A DNA stretch of 64,000 nucleotides from Guyanagaster necrorhizus (Eukaryota; Basidiomycota; Agaricomycetes; Agaricales; Physalacriaceae). Numbering within the stretch: the stretch's first letter is position 1; every line of letters begins with the position of its first letter. The stretch is taken from assembly GCF_019112545.1 (NCBI RefSeq), contig NW_025064889.1:1285893-1349892 (forward strand), written 5' to 3'. The position numbers and the translations under genes are program-made. The notes under the pieces are model-generated. The model was not told where the DNA came from and made no database searches. It was given only the letters and a program-made list of their open reading frames with translations. Of the stretch, positions 31,192-42,159 are shown piece by piece.

Positions 31192-32557
31192 TCAAGAATA
31201 TCCAACGGCCCAGATAATCCCACCTTCCATCAGTAAGTACACCACACCCAGGCTCTCATCAATCTCGATACTTCCCCTCCTATTCCCGTGCCAACTGCCC
31301 ATTCCCTGTCCTTCATTGAGCCGATCTACAAGATTAATCTCCAGAGGAAGATGAAGATCGTGTATCGAGCAGCTCTTATCCTCTGCAAGCCTCAAAAGCT
31401 TAACACGGTTCCCCGCTGTTCCGTCCATGTAATGGACCAACACATGTCTGCCCGACGCAGCAGGAATTGCTTCCATCATCTCACACCGCGGGAACTCGAA
31501 CTCGAACTCTGTTCGCTCGTTCTGCGGAGACTGGAAGGAGTATCGAACGCGGTAGCCGGGGAGGACGGAGGTATGTGATACGGACCGTCCAGTCAAAGGA
31601 CAGTTATGTATGTTCGATGTAAATGGCGGCAGAGGAGGTTGCACTACCGGTGCCCGTAAGAATATCTCGCTGGCTGATAGGCCGGGCGACAACGTATACT
31701 CATAGACGGTGTACGTGTTCCGAGCGTACTTGATGACGTTGAGTGTATTGCCGGAGATGTAGCTGTCAAGGTGAGTTTTGATGGCGGGTTCTGGCAATGA
31801 CGCCTCGGGGACGGCGTTAAGGATGATTCCGCTCTCAGCAATAGAATGAAGACTCTTGACTCCAAAGCCTGCGCGAAGCTTTTGTGTATGCCACGTCAGC
31901 GCGACCAGGTATCGATCATTGATGGCAAGGGTAATGTACGAATGGGAAAACGATTCCCCGAGGGTTATTTCTGTACGGAAAGTCTGTTCAAATTTGACCG
32001 AGCTTCGGTCGGCGTAATCCACGCAGATTCCTGTGGCACATGCAGTTCTGTTTCTTCATTCATTATTTCAGAACAGGAAAACCAAAGGAGAAACTCACAA
32101 CATGCTGTCATAGGAAGACACATATGCCAACACCATCCGGCCTGGCGTGATGTAAGAAGGATACGATACGGAGTGCAGTGTCCCCACATCCTTCATGACT
32201 CCAACGCAGCTCCCAATCTTGGTATCCCAGCAACTGATAACCTCTTTTGCAGCGGAACCCGTTACCACAAGGTGAGTTCCTGGGATAATAGCAAGAAAAC
32301 ACTCGTCCGTGCTCGTTGGTTTGTAATGCTTCGTTTCCGTCCCCCTCCAGTATTGTGCTTTGGGGCTAGGCAATGACCAGTTCTTCCATAGAAAAATGAC
32401 GTGATACGCGATCTTCCTGAGGGTGTTGCAACTGAGCAAGGATAGATCTTCTCGAGGAGGACACGCTATGGGGAATATCTTGCGCGTCGCGTGAAGGACA
32501 TGACTCCACAGCTCCCGGGAGTTGAAGAACTCGGAGGAAGACTAGGAAAGACCTCAT
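31192..32557 (-). CDS. F-box-like protein of the mushroom-expanded type
   Basis: At least three exons on the minus strand. The N-terminal one has ELWSHVLHATRKIFPIACPP then LSLLSCNTLRKIAYHVIFLW, an F-box-like helix bundle. The middle (to about 32095) has LAIIPGTHLVVTGSAAKEVI and CWDTKIGSCVGVMKD, beta-propeller-like. The last open frame of 276 codons (32022-31192) continues with repeated beta-strand patterns such as YITLAINDRYLVALTWHT, and ends SLGVVYLLMEGGIIWAVGYS. Such proteins serve as substrate receptors of SCF ubiquitin ligases; the target is unknown. The start codon and the first exon border are uncertain. Confidence 0.6.
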
Positions 32558-33500
32558 AAGCTACTATCCCATAATGAGAGTACAAGATGGCCTACATGAA
32601 GTAATGGCAACGCCTCACGCAGATCCATATGCCATAGTATCTCGAAGTGAATATCTACAGGGAGTTCCGGGAAGGACAGCGCTGGTGCCGCCACCATGGC
32701 TGTGCGACGTGGCTAATGGTATATCGTTGGAAGAAGAGGGTTGGAGCCAGAAATAACCACGGTATCTATGGGTGTCGCACGGTCAAATTAGTGAAACGTA
32801 AAACGCGATAACTTCTTTCCGGCATTTCATACGGACGCATGCACATGGCGCTGATGGCTGTGCTATGCATTTCAGCTGTCAGATTCACGGGCCATATAAT
32901 GGGGAGATTACGCAGTGGTTCGTACATTCTACACACAGAAAGATTCTGTAGCGCCAGCGGAGAGAAATATTGTACGCTGCAGAGTAAAGATGAGCGAACT
33001 CACGGAATCATGTTTCATTTCACGCACCATTCGAACCGTGCAAATTCCATATATATAAGCGGGCACGCCATCAGACGTCCAGAATGCCTCATATCAGTAT
33101 TAGTATTGTTTATCGAGTCATCGATGGAGCTGATATGTTGAGCCTCGATTCCATCTACCCCCGGAGGAAATGACACGCCACTTCAGAAGACAGAACAGGA
33201 AAAGGTAGTCCTGCGGCTGGAAAGTAGCCTGCGCAGACAATTGGGGCATTATTGCATCATCTCCTTCTGTCCGTCACCGTTCTCGAGGCCTGAGGGGGCT
33301 ACAGAATTTCTGTTGAGCAACATTTCGCAGACTTTATGATATGAGACAAAGGAAAAGGAGCAAGGCGGAGGGCAAGTCAAGCTTCTTGTGGTCAGAAGCA
33401 AACCACTAGTTCGGTTCAAAGTGATCATATTGGCCCGATCGGACCGGACCTTCCGGGATGGTGCAGAGCCTGTCTTGGCCATTACTCTGACTGTAGTGTT
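32558..33500. other. Intergenic, no gene recognised
   Basis: CpG is still present here, in contrast to the relic repeats that begin near 33500. Open frames are short and overlap on both strands. Confidence 0.4.
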
Positions 33501-35391
33501 CTAAAATGTGCAGAAATATACAGGTCAGCTGTTAACAATTAACAGCATATATGCACTCAAACCTTTGTTTGAGGACAGCATTGTGACCATCAAGTGATAT
33601 AGACCTCTCCAGAGTCTTCATTGCATTGTCTCTCTTTTGGACTACCTCTGAGTAGCTCAGTCTTGCCTGGCAATTTCCAAAAATTGCCTCTCAGAGTTCT
33701 TTTATTGTATGTCATGCATGTACCTCATGGCATCATCAATGGCCATTCTGTTGTCATCCTCAGAGCCTGATAAGACATCAAATCTATTTTTTATGCTAGT
33801 ACTAGTAGTAGACCTAGTAATTTTTAAACTAGGGTCTGGAAAAGAGGTATATCTATCCTTTGTCTTCCTCATAGTCTTCCAGCCCTTCACATCATCAGAT
33901 GGAGTACTACAGAATAATCATTGAGATCCAGTAGATCAAAATTCAGTGCAGTTTTATAACTTATAAATACCATCTCATTCACAATATTATGACCACCATT
34001 CTTGTCAGGAAAGTTGAAGTCATCTGATATGATGGACTTCTCCTTCATGAGCAAGAACAATAATCCCTGCTCATTGATTGAGATAGGCCTCAAGCCTCTT
34101 GTCCTCACTTTGGGTGAGAGGCTTGCAATGCTAGAAAGAAGGCTTCTGAGATCTCCTAAAAGGTCAGCATTATTTTTAGAATAAATAGTCAGATATTTAG
34201 CAGGAGTTGCAGGTACTCTTTTTCTGCTCTAAGCATCAGGATGCTCCTGTTCAGATGAAACATGCTTCTTTGAATGAGCAAACAGTCCAGCTATTGTCAA
34301 AAGATGGCATCAAGCAAGAGTAAAAACAAGATAAGTTAAGAGAGATGAGAGGAAAGCAAAAGGTGTCAGGGATTTTGGTTTGTGAAGCAAAGTCATATGG
34401 TGATGAGCTTTTAAGCTCTGTATGCTCAGAATTCACAGATTTAAAATACAATTTTTCATCTCCATCTCTTAGATGGGATTTCATGAAATTAACCATTGTC
34501 ATTTCAATCTAACTTCAACATCATTCCACTAACTTTCTCTCCACTTTTTCATATTGGCATGCTATCACCAGGCATATTTGATCACAGATCCTCTATTAAT
34601 AAACTAATTGTCTTGAGCTTAGTATGAGGACACCTATAGTTAGCCAAGTTGGACTCTCCAATGTGTGAGAAGCCCAAATGTGATTGCATTGCATATGATC
34701 ACTAAGAAGAGTATACAAATAATGTAGCTACCATATCCATGGGAGAGAACAAATATAAATATATCAGAGTGGATAGCAAGCAACTACATCTAATGAGGCT
34801 GTAAGTAAATGAGACAATCAAGAATGATAAGTGGCATATCTGGTGAAACTGTGAGAATATGTGGCAGAGAGGATAAGATCCCTCTGTCACTCACAGTCTG
34901 CCAGATAATGACCAATCTGCAGGATTGAGTTGCAATCCACCTTGCTTATAACCTAGGAGGTTAAGGCAAATAAGTATGCAGTTGGAGACTGGCACAAGTT
35001 TAACTTACTTATACTCAATCTTCTTGTGACTAGAGAAGAGAGTATGACTTCACTTGTGACCTGTTATAGCTGGAAGATAAGGACTACTGACATATGGTGT
35101 AGAGATGGGACTCATGAATTTGTTCTCTTGCTTGCAACCTTACTAATAGAAAGAATATGTATTCTATCTATAGTCTATGAGGCAGAGATATGTGAGCTGT
35201 GGAATATGTCTCTATCAATGTATAGAGCACTCACTCAATGATTAACCTTGTATAAACCTCTTTAAACTTAACTAATCATTCAAGCTTAGTGTAAGAGTAC
35301 TTATAGTTAGCCAAGTTAAGCTTCCTGCATGTTGGAGAATCTGAATGCAATTGAATCATGTATAATTGCTAATTGCTAAAAAGAAGAAATG
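33500..35391. mobile_element. Relic repeat DNA, element type unknown
   Basis: AT-rich and almost free of CpG, like the dead retroelements elsewhere in the window. Minus-strand stretches at 34108-33702 read like protein (RTRGLRPISINEQGLL.., MKGWKTMRKTKDRYTSFPDP, RFDVLSGSEDDNRMAIDDAM) but I cannot place them in a known gag, integrase or RT. Two diverged direct repeats, about 34590-34720 and 35255-35391, share TATAGTTAGCCAAGTT and flanking blocks and may be LTR pieces. Confidence 0.45.
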
Positions 35392-35716
35392 TGTAATAAG
35401 CATGCCATGGACCTTTGATTCCAATCCAACCTCCATTGTCCAAACTCCACATTTGATCAGACTCCATTGGACTCCACTTTCCCAGTTTCTATTTCATATT
35501 CCATTCTATATTTCATCTACTAATTTCATCTCTTTAATTTATCACACCTAGATTCTGTCACAATAGTGAATAGATATATATCAGAGTCTTTGGAATCCTG
35601 ACTCCTCTAGCTACAATAGTCCAGACATAGACTTGATCTCTAGAATCCAATTTCTCAGACTCTGTACTAGTATATAAGCTGTAGAATTACTTGTACATAC
35701 CACAGTTTGAATATCA
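35392..35716 (+). repeat. Copia-type LTR, plus orientation, with short leader
   Basis: Begins TGTAATAAGCATGCC and ends GTTTGAATATCA, matching the ends of the Copia-1 LTR. TATATAAGC lies about 55 nt before the end. About 500 bases of leader-like sequence follow (ACTTGGTTCAGCCCAATAAC..) with no coding region, so the rest of the element is missing. The DNA from 35717 to about 36295 is CpG-poor; normal composition returns at 36300. Confidence 0.55.
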
Positions 35717-36378
35717 ACTTGGTTCAGCCCAATAACTTCACTCTCAAACCAACTCTCTCTCTTCTGTTGACCTTCAAGTCAACTATTGTCTCCAGTCCAT
35801 AGATCTCTCACTCTATAGGACCAACTTTGTCTCTCACTCCATGGACCTCTGTCAGTATCCATCTTAGGGCTTTGACCCAGGGGTGACACTGCTAATAGCT
35901 TTGACAAGGCCCATGCACTCTGCAGCCCCTGCTGCATGCATTCAGTCCTTCTCTATTGGCACATTCCTAACACATAGACAAAAGTATGATAGGTCTTATA
36001 TATACTTGAAGTTAGGGTCTAGTTACTATAGCAGATGAAATAAGTATGAAAGTGAACAGATAATAGAAATTTGGGATCACCACAGTTGAGAAAGAGAAAT
36101 AGTAACAAGTGCTAGCACCCATGCCAGTATGAATCTCCTACAGTGTTTTATCAATTCTCCAGCATTTTTTTAGGTTGCTATAAGCAATAGTGCAGGGAAG
36201 TCCAAGAAAGAGCCATAGATATCAGATACAGTGGATGCTTTCATCTTAAATTTCTTCCAGCACATTCACTTTGGCTATACCAGAAAATGAATATTACATA
36301 ACCGCTCGCTTCCCACAGTCGGCCCGCGATGCGTCAGGTTACACGTGACCTGCTTTCTTTGTTCTCTTCTATCGCTCG

Positions 36379-36433
36379 ACGTTCAACTTCAACACTATTC
36401 AAACATTCAAAATGTGAAGTTGAATATTGAACG
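36379..36433. other. Imperfect inverted repeat upstream of the aminotransferase
   Basis: CGTTCAACTTCAAC is followed about 17 nt later by GTGAAGTTGAATATTGAACG, which can fold back with one loop-out. It lies 180 bp before the start codon at the border between relic repeat and normal DNA. It may be a binding site or chance. Confidence 0.3.
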
Positions 36434-36612
36434 TGTGACTCGTTGGCCGCGGCGTGTCAAATACTAACCGGATAAGGATTCTGCCGAAAAAGTAAGATAT
36501 GTCTTGAAATTTCAAAATTCCATGACTCATTCAGAGAGCTATATTACCCCTCGCTATTACAGTGTAAGGCAAAGCTTCTCGCCTGTTCTTCCTCTTACAG
36601 CTTGGATTCACA

Positions 36613-38267
36613 ATGGATCCCTCTTCTTCCTCTGAATCTTTGGAGTCTTTGGTCCTCCCCGCTGAGCTGCCAGCCTTTGGGCATGCGATGAAGGAGTATT
36701 TTCATTTTGATCCTGAATACATCAACTTGAATCATGGTGAGCCTTTGGATCGTCGTGATAAAATGATATGCTCAATATGTGAAGGCTCCTATGGATCTCT
36801 TCCTCGACTGGTTAGTGCTTGGTGCAATGCTCTATCTGACAAGATCGAAACGAATCCGGATCTGTTCATGCGATTGACCTACCAGCCCATGTTGGTCGCC
36901 GTACGCGAAAAAGTTGCTAGCTTTATCGGAGTCAGTGATGTCAGTGAGGTGGTATTAGTCCCGAACGCATCGCATGGGGTTAACACGGTCCTGAGGAACT
37001 TTATCTGGGAAGCGGGTGATGTTATAGTTAGCTGTAAGATCTCTTATTTACCTTGAAGCATCATCTCAGGTACTGATCAACGCTTAGGCAATACAACATA
37101 TGGCTCGGTATCCCGAACGGCGCAGTATATTTCCGACGTCCCACCCCATCCGGAGATTGCGCAGTTCACTCTCCTCTTTCCTACGACCAAGGAGGATATT
37201 ATCTCTCGATGGAGGGAGCATTTAAGGTCGGTTCGAGAGCGCGTCGGAAAGAATGCGAAAATAGTTGCTGTTATCGACGCGATTATATCTACCCCAGGAG
37301 CTCTTCTTCCTTGGGAGGACATGGCAGATATCTGCCGTGAATTCGAGGTATGGAGCGTTGTAGATGCAGCACATGCCATTGGACAACAGTCCGGAATTAA
37401 ACTCGACGAAGTCAAACCAGATTTCTGGATAAGCGTAAGTAGTGGTATACAGTGAGGAGCTTTCTGACTGAAAATACGCTAGAATTGTCACAAGTGGTTG
37501 TTCGCAAAGAGGGGCGTTGCGGTATTGTACGTTCCTAAAAGGTGGGCCATCGTATCTTACATTTGTTGATTTGTATCCACTGATCGACCATCCGCATAGG
37601 AACCAGCATATCGTCAAGTCGAGCTTTCCGACGTCGGCTACCTACATATCGCCCGAGGACCGTACAGGACTAAACTTTGTGGAACAGTTCGAATGTAAGG
37701 CCCATTTGTTCAGCCTTAATTTCTTTCTCATTCCGCCTTAGGGAATGGAACCATTGACTTGGTGCCGTACTTCAGCATTTCTGCGGCGCTTGATTTCCGC
37801 AAGTGGCTTGGCAGCGAAGGCGCGATCAACGAGTATTGTCATAAGCTAGCAATCGAGGGGGGTAAAGCTCTGGCGAAAGTTTTGAACACGAAAGTCATGG
37901 ATGAAGACGGCCAGTTTACTGCGCATATGGTGCGTTTGGTCCTCTCGTCTAAAGCTGCTACTGATTGCGAGGCGCACAGGTCAACGTAGTCATGCCGCTT
38001 CCTGGTCACCTGAAGCCGACGGTGGAATTAGATCTGATGTTCAAACAGAAGCTGCTGGTCGAACACAAGGCGTACGCCACTCATTGTTATCATAATGGGA
38101 TGTGGTGGGCGAGATGTAGCGCCCAGGTTTGGAATGAGGTATTTTTCGTTTATCGAGCGGTGTCATGCCCCTTACTGATGTTCCGGAAGGTCGAGGATTT
38201 CCAGAAGCTCGGAAAGGTTCTCCTTACAGTATGCAGTGAGATCAAGGAGGAATATAGAAGAAATTGA
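36613..38267 (+). CDS. PLP-dependent class V aminotransferase, isopenicillin-N-epimerase-like
   Basis: Eight exons or so. Begins MDPSSSSESLESLVLPAELP; FDPEYINLNHG then SYGSLPRLV gives the family's NHGSYG loop once a 48-nt intron (36737-36784) is removed. Later blocks: VVLVPNASHGVNTVLRNF, NTTYGSVSRTAQYISD, KIVAVIDAIISTPGALLPWE, VVDAAHAIGQQSG (the D..H pair that holds the cofactor ring), and NCHKWLFAKRGVAVLYVPKR with the Schiff-base Lys in HKW. Then come NGTIDLVPYFSISAALDFRK, MVNVVMPLPGHLKPTVELDL and a C-terminal EDFQKLGKVLLTVCSEIKEE ending at 38267. The enzymes act on amino or sulphur groups of small molecules in the cytosol. The substrate is not known, and no beta-lactam genes are nearby. All joins keep frame. 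Confidence 0.9.
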
Positions 38268-38592
38268 ATACCGATATTGAGGGCGTACTGGTACATGGTC
38301 CCCGACAAATTCTGTAAGTTACGTGTCATCTACAGGAGCGAGTGTCAAAGAGGGCGTCCGTGCAAGTCATCCCATTTTCTTTGAATTTCGACGTTTTTCC
38401 TCTTCCAATGCATGCGTTATCAGGCGTTCTGAATTTTTATGTACGTATCTGATCCTGCCATGTGATGCTATCTGCTTGAGTTACCTCGCCTTTGCAAGGT
38501 TATCTACACATGTTCAAGCACTTCCAAACTCGGCAATCTGACTCCAGCTCTGTTTCTTACCGCCACTGCCATTACTGCAAATACCCATCGAC

Positions 38593-39078
38593 ATGTCGAA
38601 CGACTACGTTTATTCCCACTGGGCCGACTTCTATTGGATACCCACCAATCTCGAGGATGACGCCATCATCAACGTCTTCTTCACTGGATATCTGTGGGGA
38701 ATCCTCCATCGTAAAGACAAGTCTGGTTCGTATCACGCTGCGGAGAAGTTTGCATCCACAGCTGTCGAGTTGATTGATCTTGTCTCGTCCCCATCTTGTT
38801 GGAATATTTTCATCTCTCCGTAAGTAGGAGGCTTAGGACCTTTCGTTTACCTCCAGTTAACCTCCATACAGTTTCACCCGCTCGTATATCACGAGAGTCC
38901 TGTGCTTAGTGGCGTCATCCCTTTTGCTTTTCATCTTAACAGTCCTGGCCGCTCTTCCCTCACTGTCTCTTCGGAACTCTTAAATCGTGGCTTTCTCTTG
39001 CTTATCTCATGGGCTAACTCACACGCCGGTGAAGGTGCCCCCAGTGTTCTTAAAGATATTGATTATCTCTTCGAATGA
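38593..39078 (+). CDS. Unknown protein, two exons, about 145 aa
   Basis: Exon 1 is MSNDYVYSHWADFYWIPTNL.. to SPSCWNIFIS. A GTAAGT..CATACAG intron of about 50 nt follows, then exon 2 FHPLVYHESPVLSGVIPFAF.. NRGFLLLISWANSHAGEGAP to IDYLFE, with TGA at 39076-39078. The splice restores one open frame with third-position C/G preference, so I take it as a real gene. Aromatic-rich, with no signal peptide or clear membrane helix. The family is not recognised. Confidence 0.6.
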
Positions 39079-39150
39079 GGACGATAGATCCTAATAAGCG
39101 GAACATGGAATGGGATTCTCTTGATGTAAATATTGATGCAACAGGACATC

Positions 39151-39790
39151 TCAGGTCATTCCGGATGTGATGTCGTTCATGCCGGGCGGCTCATAGAAAA
39201 CGCTAGGATCGACGCGACGACCCTTATCAGGGGTGGACTTGGAGGGAGAAGGAATAGCGGAAATAGCAGGAGAAAGAGACGTAAAAGATCCACACTCTAC
39301 CTGGTCAAAGTCTAAGGTAGAAGCGCGGCCAGGACGTGCCAGAGTAACAGTAGTATCCATCCTGGAAAGCGGGCGGTGGTATGAAGGACATCAACAAGGT
39401 GTGGAGGTTATATATGCACGAACCCATCTCTGATACGGTCCAGTACAGCAAACCATGGCCTTCCAGAAGAGGTTATACATTAAAAACTTGCGAATGTAAC
39501 GAGGACATCAGCAAGCAAAGGTGGCAGTGTCCGACTCGGAAGGGTCAGTCTTTTGCGTGGTCAAAATATCAAAATATCAAAATCAGAATCAAGAACGTTT
39601 CCAGCACGTTTTCGCAGCCGTGTTATCAACCCTTCTCCACGCAGGATCGTGTCATTGCGACGAATTCGACGTGAACATTTACTGCTCCATGGTAAGCGAC
39701 GGTCTGATGGTCGTCTCTCAAACTCACCTTCAGTAGGATGCTGCTACTGACGACGCCATGTCTTTCCTAGCATCGTGGGAGGACGCAGAG
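39151..39790 (-). CDS. Possible small minus-strand gene, unknown
   Basis: The 3' part (39360-39151) reads MDTTVTLARPGRASTLDFDQ.. DPSVFYEPPGMNDITSGMT and is preceded by a CCAG acceptor-like end. Further upstream RRPSDRRLPWSSKCSRRIRR followed by GLITRLRKRAGNVLD looks protein-like. I cannot join the pieces without a stop, and plus-strand frames overlap. Low confidence. Confidence 0.22.
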
Positions 39791-39832
39791 GTGGCGTAAT
39801 CTTCTTGTGTCCTACTAGGTCCTGATAATATT

Positions 39833-40339
39833 ATGTATACCAAGGGAACTTCTTCTAAGGACCGCTTACCCTCTATGCAGAATGCACTAAAGACCCTCAT
39901 CGACATGGAGCCATCATTCTTTCATTCTCTACAATACCTGATAACCCAAACTGCCATCTGCGCTCCTTCGGTGGAGGAAACCACACTTTCGATCCTCAAA
40001 CCTCTCCGTGACGTTACTATCGATTTCCTTTCCCCAGTCCTCACGGCTTGGACAGAGGCTGTTGCTCTCCTAGATTGCTTCGCGTATATCTTACATCATG
40101 ATACGTTTCCACATCCAACTTATTATGCTGAGAAGTACGACTTGATGCGATTGAACGCTCGACTCGTGAGGGACGTTTTCCCGCTTCTCGATGCAATTAT
40201 CACGAGTATCGATGAGCCACTCGTTGCCGAGCTACGAGGACCATACGGCCTTGAACCTATTCTCAGTATCCTGAAACGGCTTCCTTGGTCGTCATCCATG
40301 CGCTCCACAGGTTTTGTCGAGGCGCCATGGAATGCTTGA
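39833..40339 (+). CDS. Unknown protein, about 168 aa or the start of a longer one
   Basis: An open frame from MYTKGTSSKDRLPSMQNALK to PYGLEPILSILKRLP, mostly helical, with SLQYLITQTAICAPSVEETT and LDCFAYILHHDTFPHP. The last 15 codons (WSSSMRST..) may be intron read-through. Another frame (40285-40593) continues with IEKYLVRLHDFVGDDFR and could be a later exon. A 117-codon minus-strand frame (40476-40123) overlaps and is a rival reading. The family is not recognised. Confidence 0.42.
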   Translation: MYTKGTSSKDRLPSMQNALKTLIDMEPSFFHSLQYLITQTAICAPSVEETTLSILKPLRDVTIDFLSPVLTAWTEAVALLDCFAYILHHDTFPHPTYYAEKYDLMRLNARLVRDVFPLLDAIITSIDEPLVAELRGPYGLEPILSILKRLPWSSSMRSTGFVEAPWNA

Positions 40340-41745
40340 ACACCATCGAGAAATATCTCGTCCGACTTCATGATTTTGTCGGAGATGACTTTCGCGTCGG
40401 GCCTCTGGAGGGCCGTCAGGAAATCGGTGATGGCTTGCTCAAGCTCAGTATCTATGCGCGTCGCTGTATGAGGCATTCCTCACTTCACTCACGTCAATTT
40501 GGACAAAAAGGAGGAGAGATGATGGTCAGGTGGGACTATGTGGGCAGAGAGTATTTGCGCAACGATCCTATATTTTCGTCAATGATTCGTTGAAGTTTTC
40601 TAGATTTTGTTTTGGATCTTTATCTTTACCATGCACGTCAACAACGTCGAGTTTATCCAATAGTATTGGCGCCTTTCACCCGTGTATTCTACTTATCTCG
40701 CTTACTCTCGTTTGAAAGGAAAGATGGTTACGGTGATGTCAAGAGGGATATCTTGAATTTACCTTGACATGAAGTGTGTATCAGTGTCTAAGATGTTTGT
40801 TACTGAAAGCCCACGCGCAGCAATAGAAATAATAGTTTTTTTGTATATATAGAGGTGCAATCGAATGGTAAAAGGCGAACGAAGGCGGTGGTGCTGTTTT
40901 CAAGGTGCTGAAGCAAGAGGACGACGGCATGTGTTGGACTTTCTTTTGCTTCCTCACCAGTGTTCCTCTGACTCACTTATAGTCGTCGGGAGTTCCCTTC
41001 TCTTTGACATTTCCAGCTTTTTCGTGTCAAATACAATACTATGGGGTCGGTACCCGAAACTTATAACGACTGCTGCGCTTTCCCTACGGCTTTCTGTCTG
41101 CTTCAATAGCCACAATAGCTGACACAAGTTAACCGACCTGTCACCGCAGCCCAACGACAGCCTCTCCCGGCCTCCGACTATTCAAAAGAATGTTCTGTTA
41201 CTACGGCCTGTAGGGTACGTCCTTGCTGCATCGTTTGTTATCAACAACTAACTCCATTGCTCGCAGCCTGATGCTACCGCCTCTCTCGGTTTCACTTCTG
41301 CATCAAGACTGTACGATTTCCATATACTTGTCCTGTCTTGTTCTTCAGTCCTGAGTGCTTGGGCACCAACAACTGCTCTTTTGGATGTGCCAAACAACAG
41401 GTACTTCAATGCTCCCAAACCAACATTCGCCATCACAAGCGTCTCTGAAATGTTCCATGGGGAAACCTATGCAGCGCCCGTTCATGCATACACCATGTTC
41501 TCCGGTGTCTATGCAGCTTCTAAATTATGCTGTGCTCCAAGTTCACCAGAGAGGTGACCAGTGAAGTGGATGCTTGATTTTAGGGCATCGTCCTGTATTC
41601 CTCTCTCAAACTCTAAACATACTGTTGAACTCTCAATAAAATTATTTCCTCCAGGATTTCACCAGTCCGACATGTCTGTGGCATGGGAACTCTTTCTACA
41701 TCAATGCTCAGCCATGTGCATAATGAATGAGATGTTTTCCCTAGG
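40340..41745. other. No firm gene recognised
   Basis: Short frames only. CpG is present up to about 41600 and falls near the solo LTR at 41751, marking the edge of the repeat block. Confidence 0.4.
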
Positions 41746-41750
41746 GACCT

Positions 41751-41967
41751 TGTTGATATTTGGACTGTATCCAGAGTACATGCTTGTAAGACCTTTAGTC
41801 TTTGGGTTACAAACTCCTGAGGAGTTTCCCCATTGACTTCTCATATTTATACCAGACTACTCCTTTTCTAGTAATTTCTACCTAATTCCTTCAATTTCCC
41901 TCAGATTCTTTTCTTACTCAGCATGCTGGAATGCTGGATTGCTTGAATTCTCTTGCAGATTCCAACA
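41751..41967 (-). repeat. Solo LTR, 217 bp, TSD GACCT
   Basis: On the plus strand it runs TGTTGATATT..CAGATTCCAACA and is flanked by the identical 5-mer GACCT at 41746-41750 and 41968-41972. The TATAAATA box is on the minus strand. It is nearly the reverse complement of the solo LTR at 3930-4143 over its whole length, so both come from the same family. Confidence 0.88.
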
Positions 41968-42159
41968 GACCTGCTATCATCTATCACTTCCACAATCACC
42001 TCAGATAACACTCATTCACACCAGAGTATCATCATCAGTATCTCCAGTGAGGTCTCAGGCTTTCAGTATTGCTGTTACTTCTGGCACAATTGTGGATGCA
42101 CTTCTTTTTCTCTTCTTCATTTCAAATGTGATCTATGTTTGGCCTTGACTTGGGTGGTT

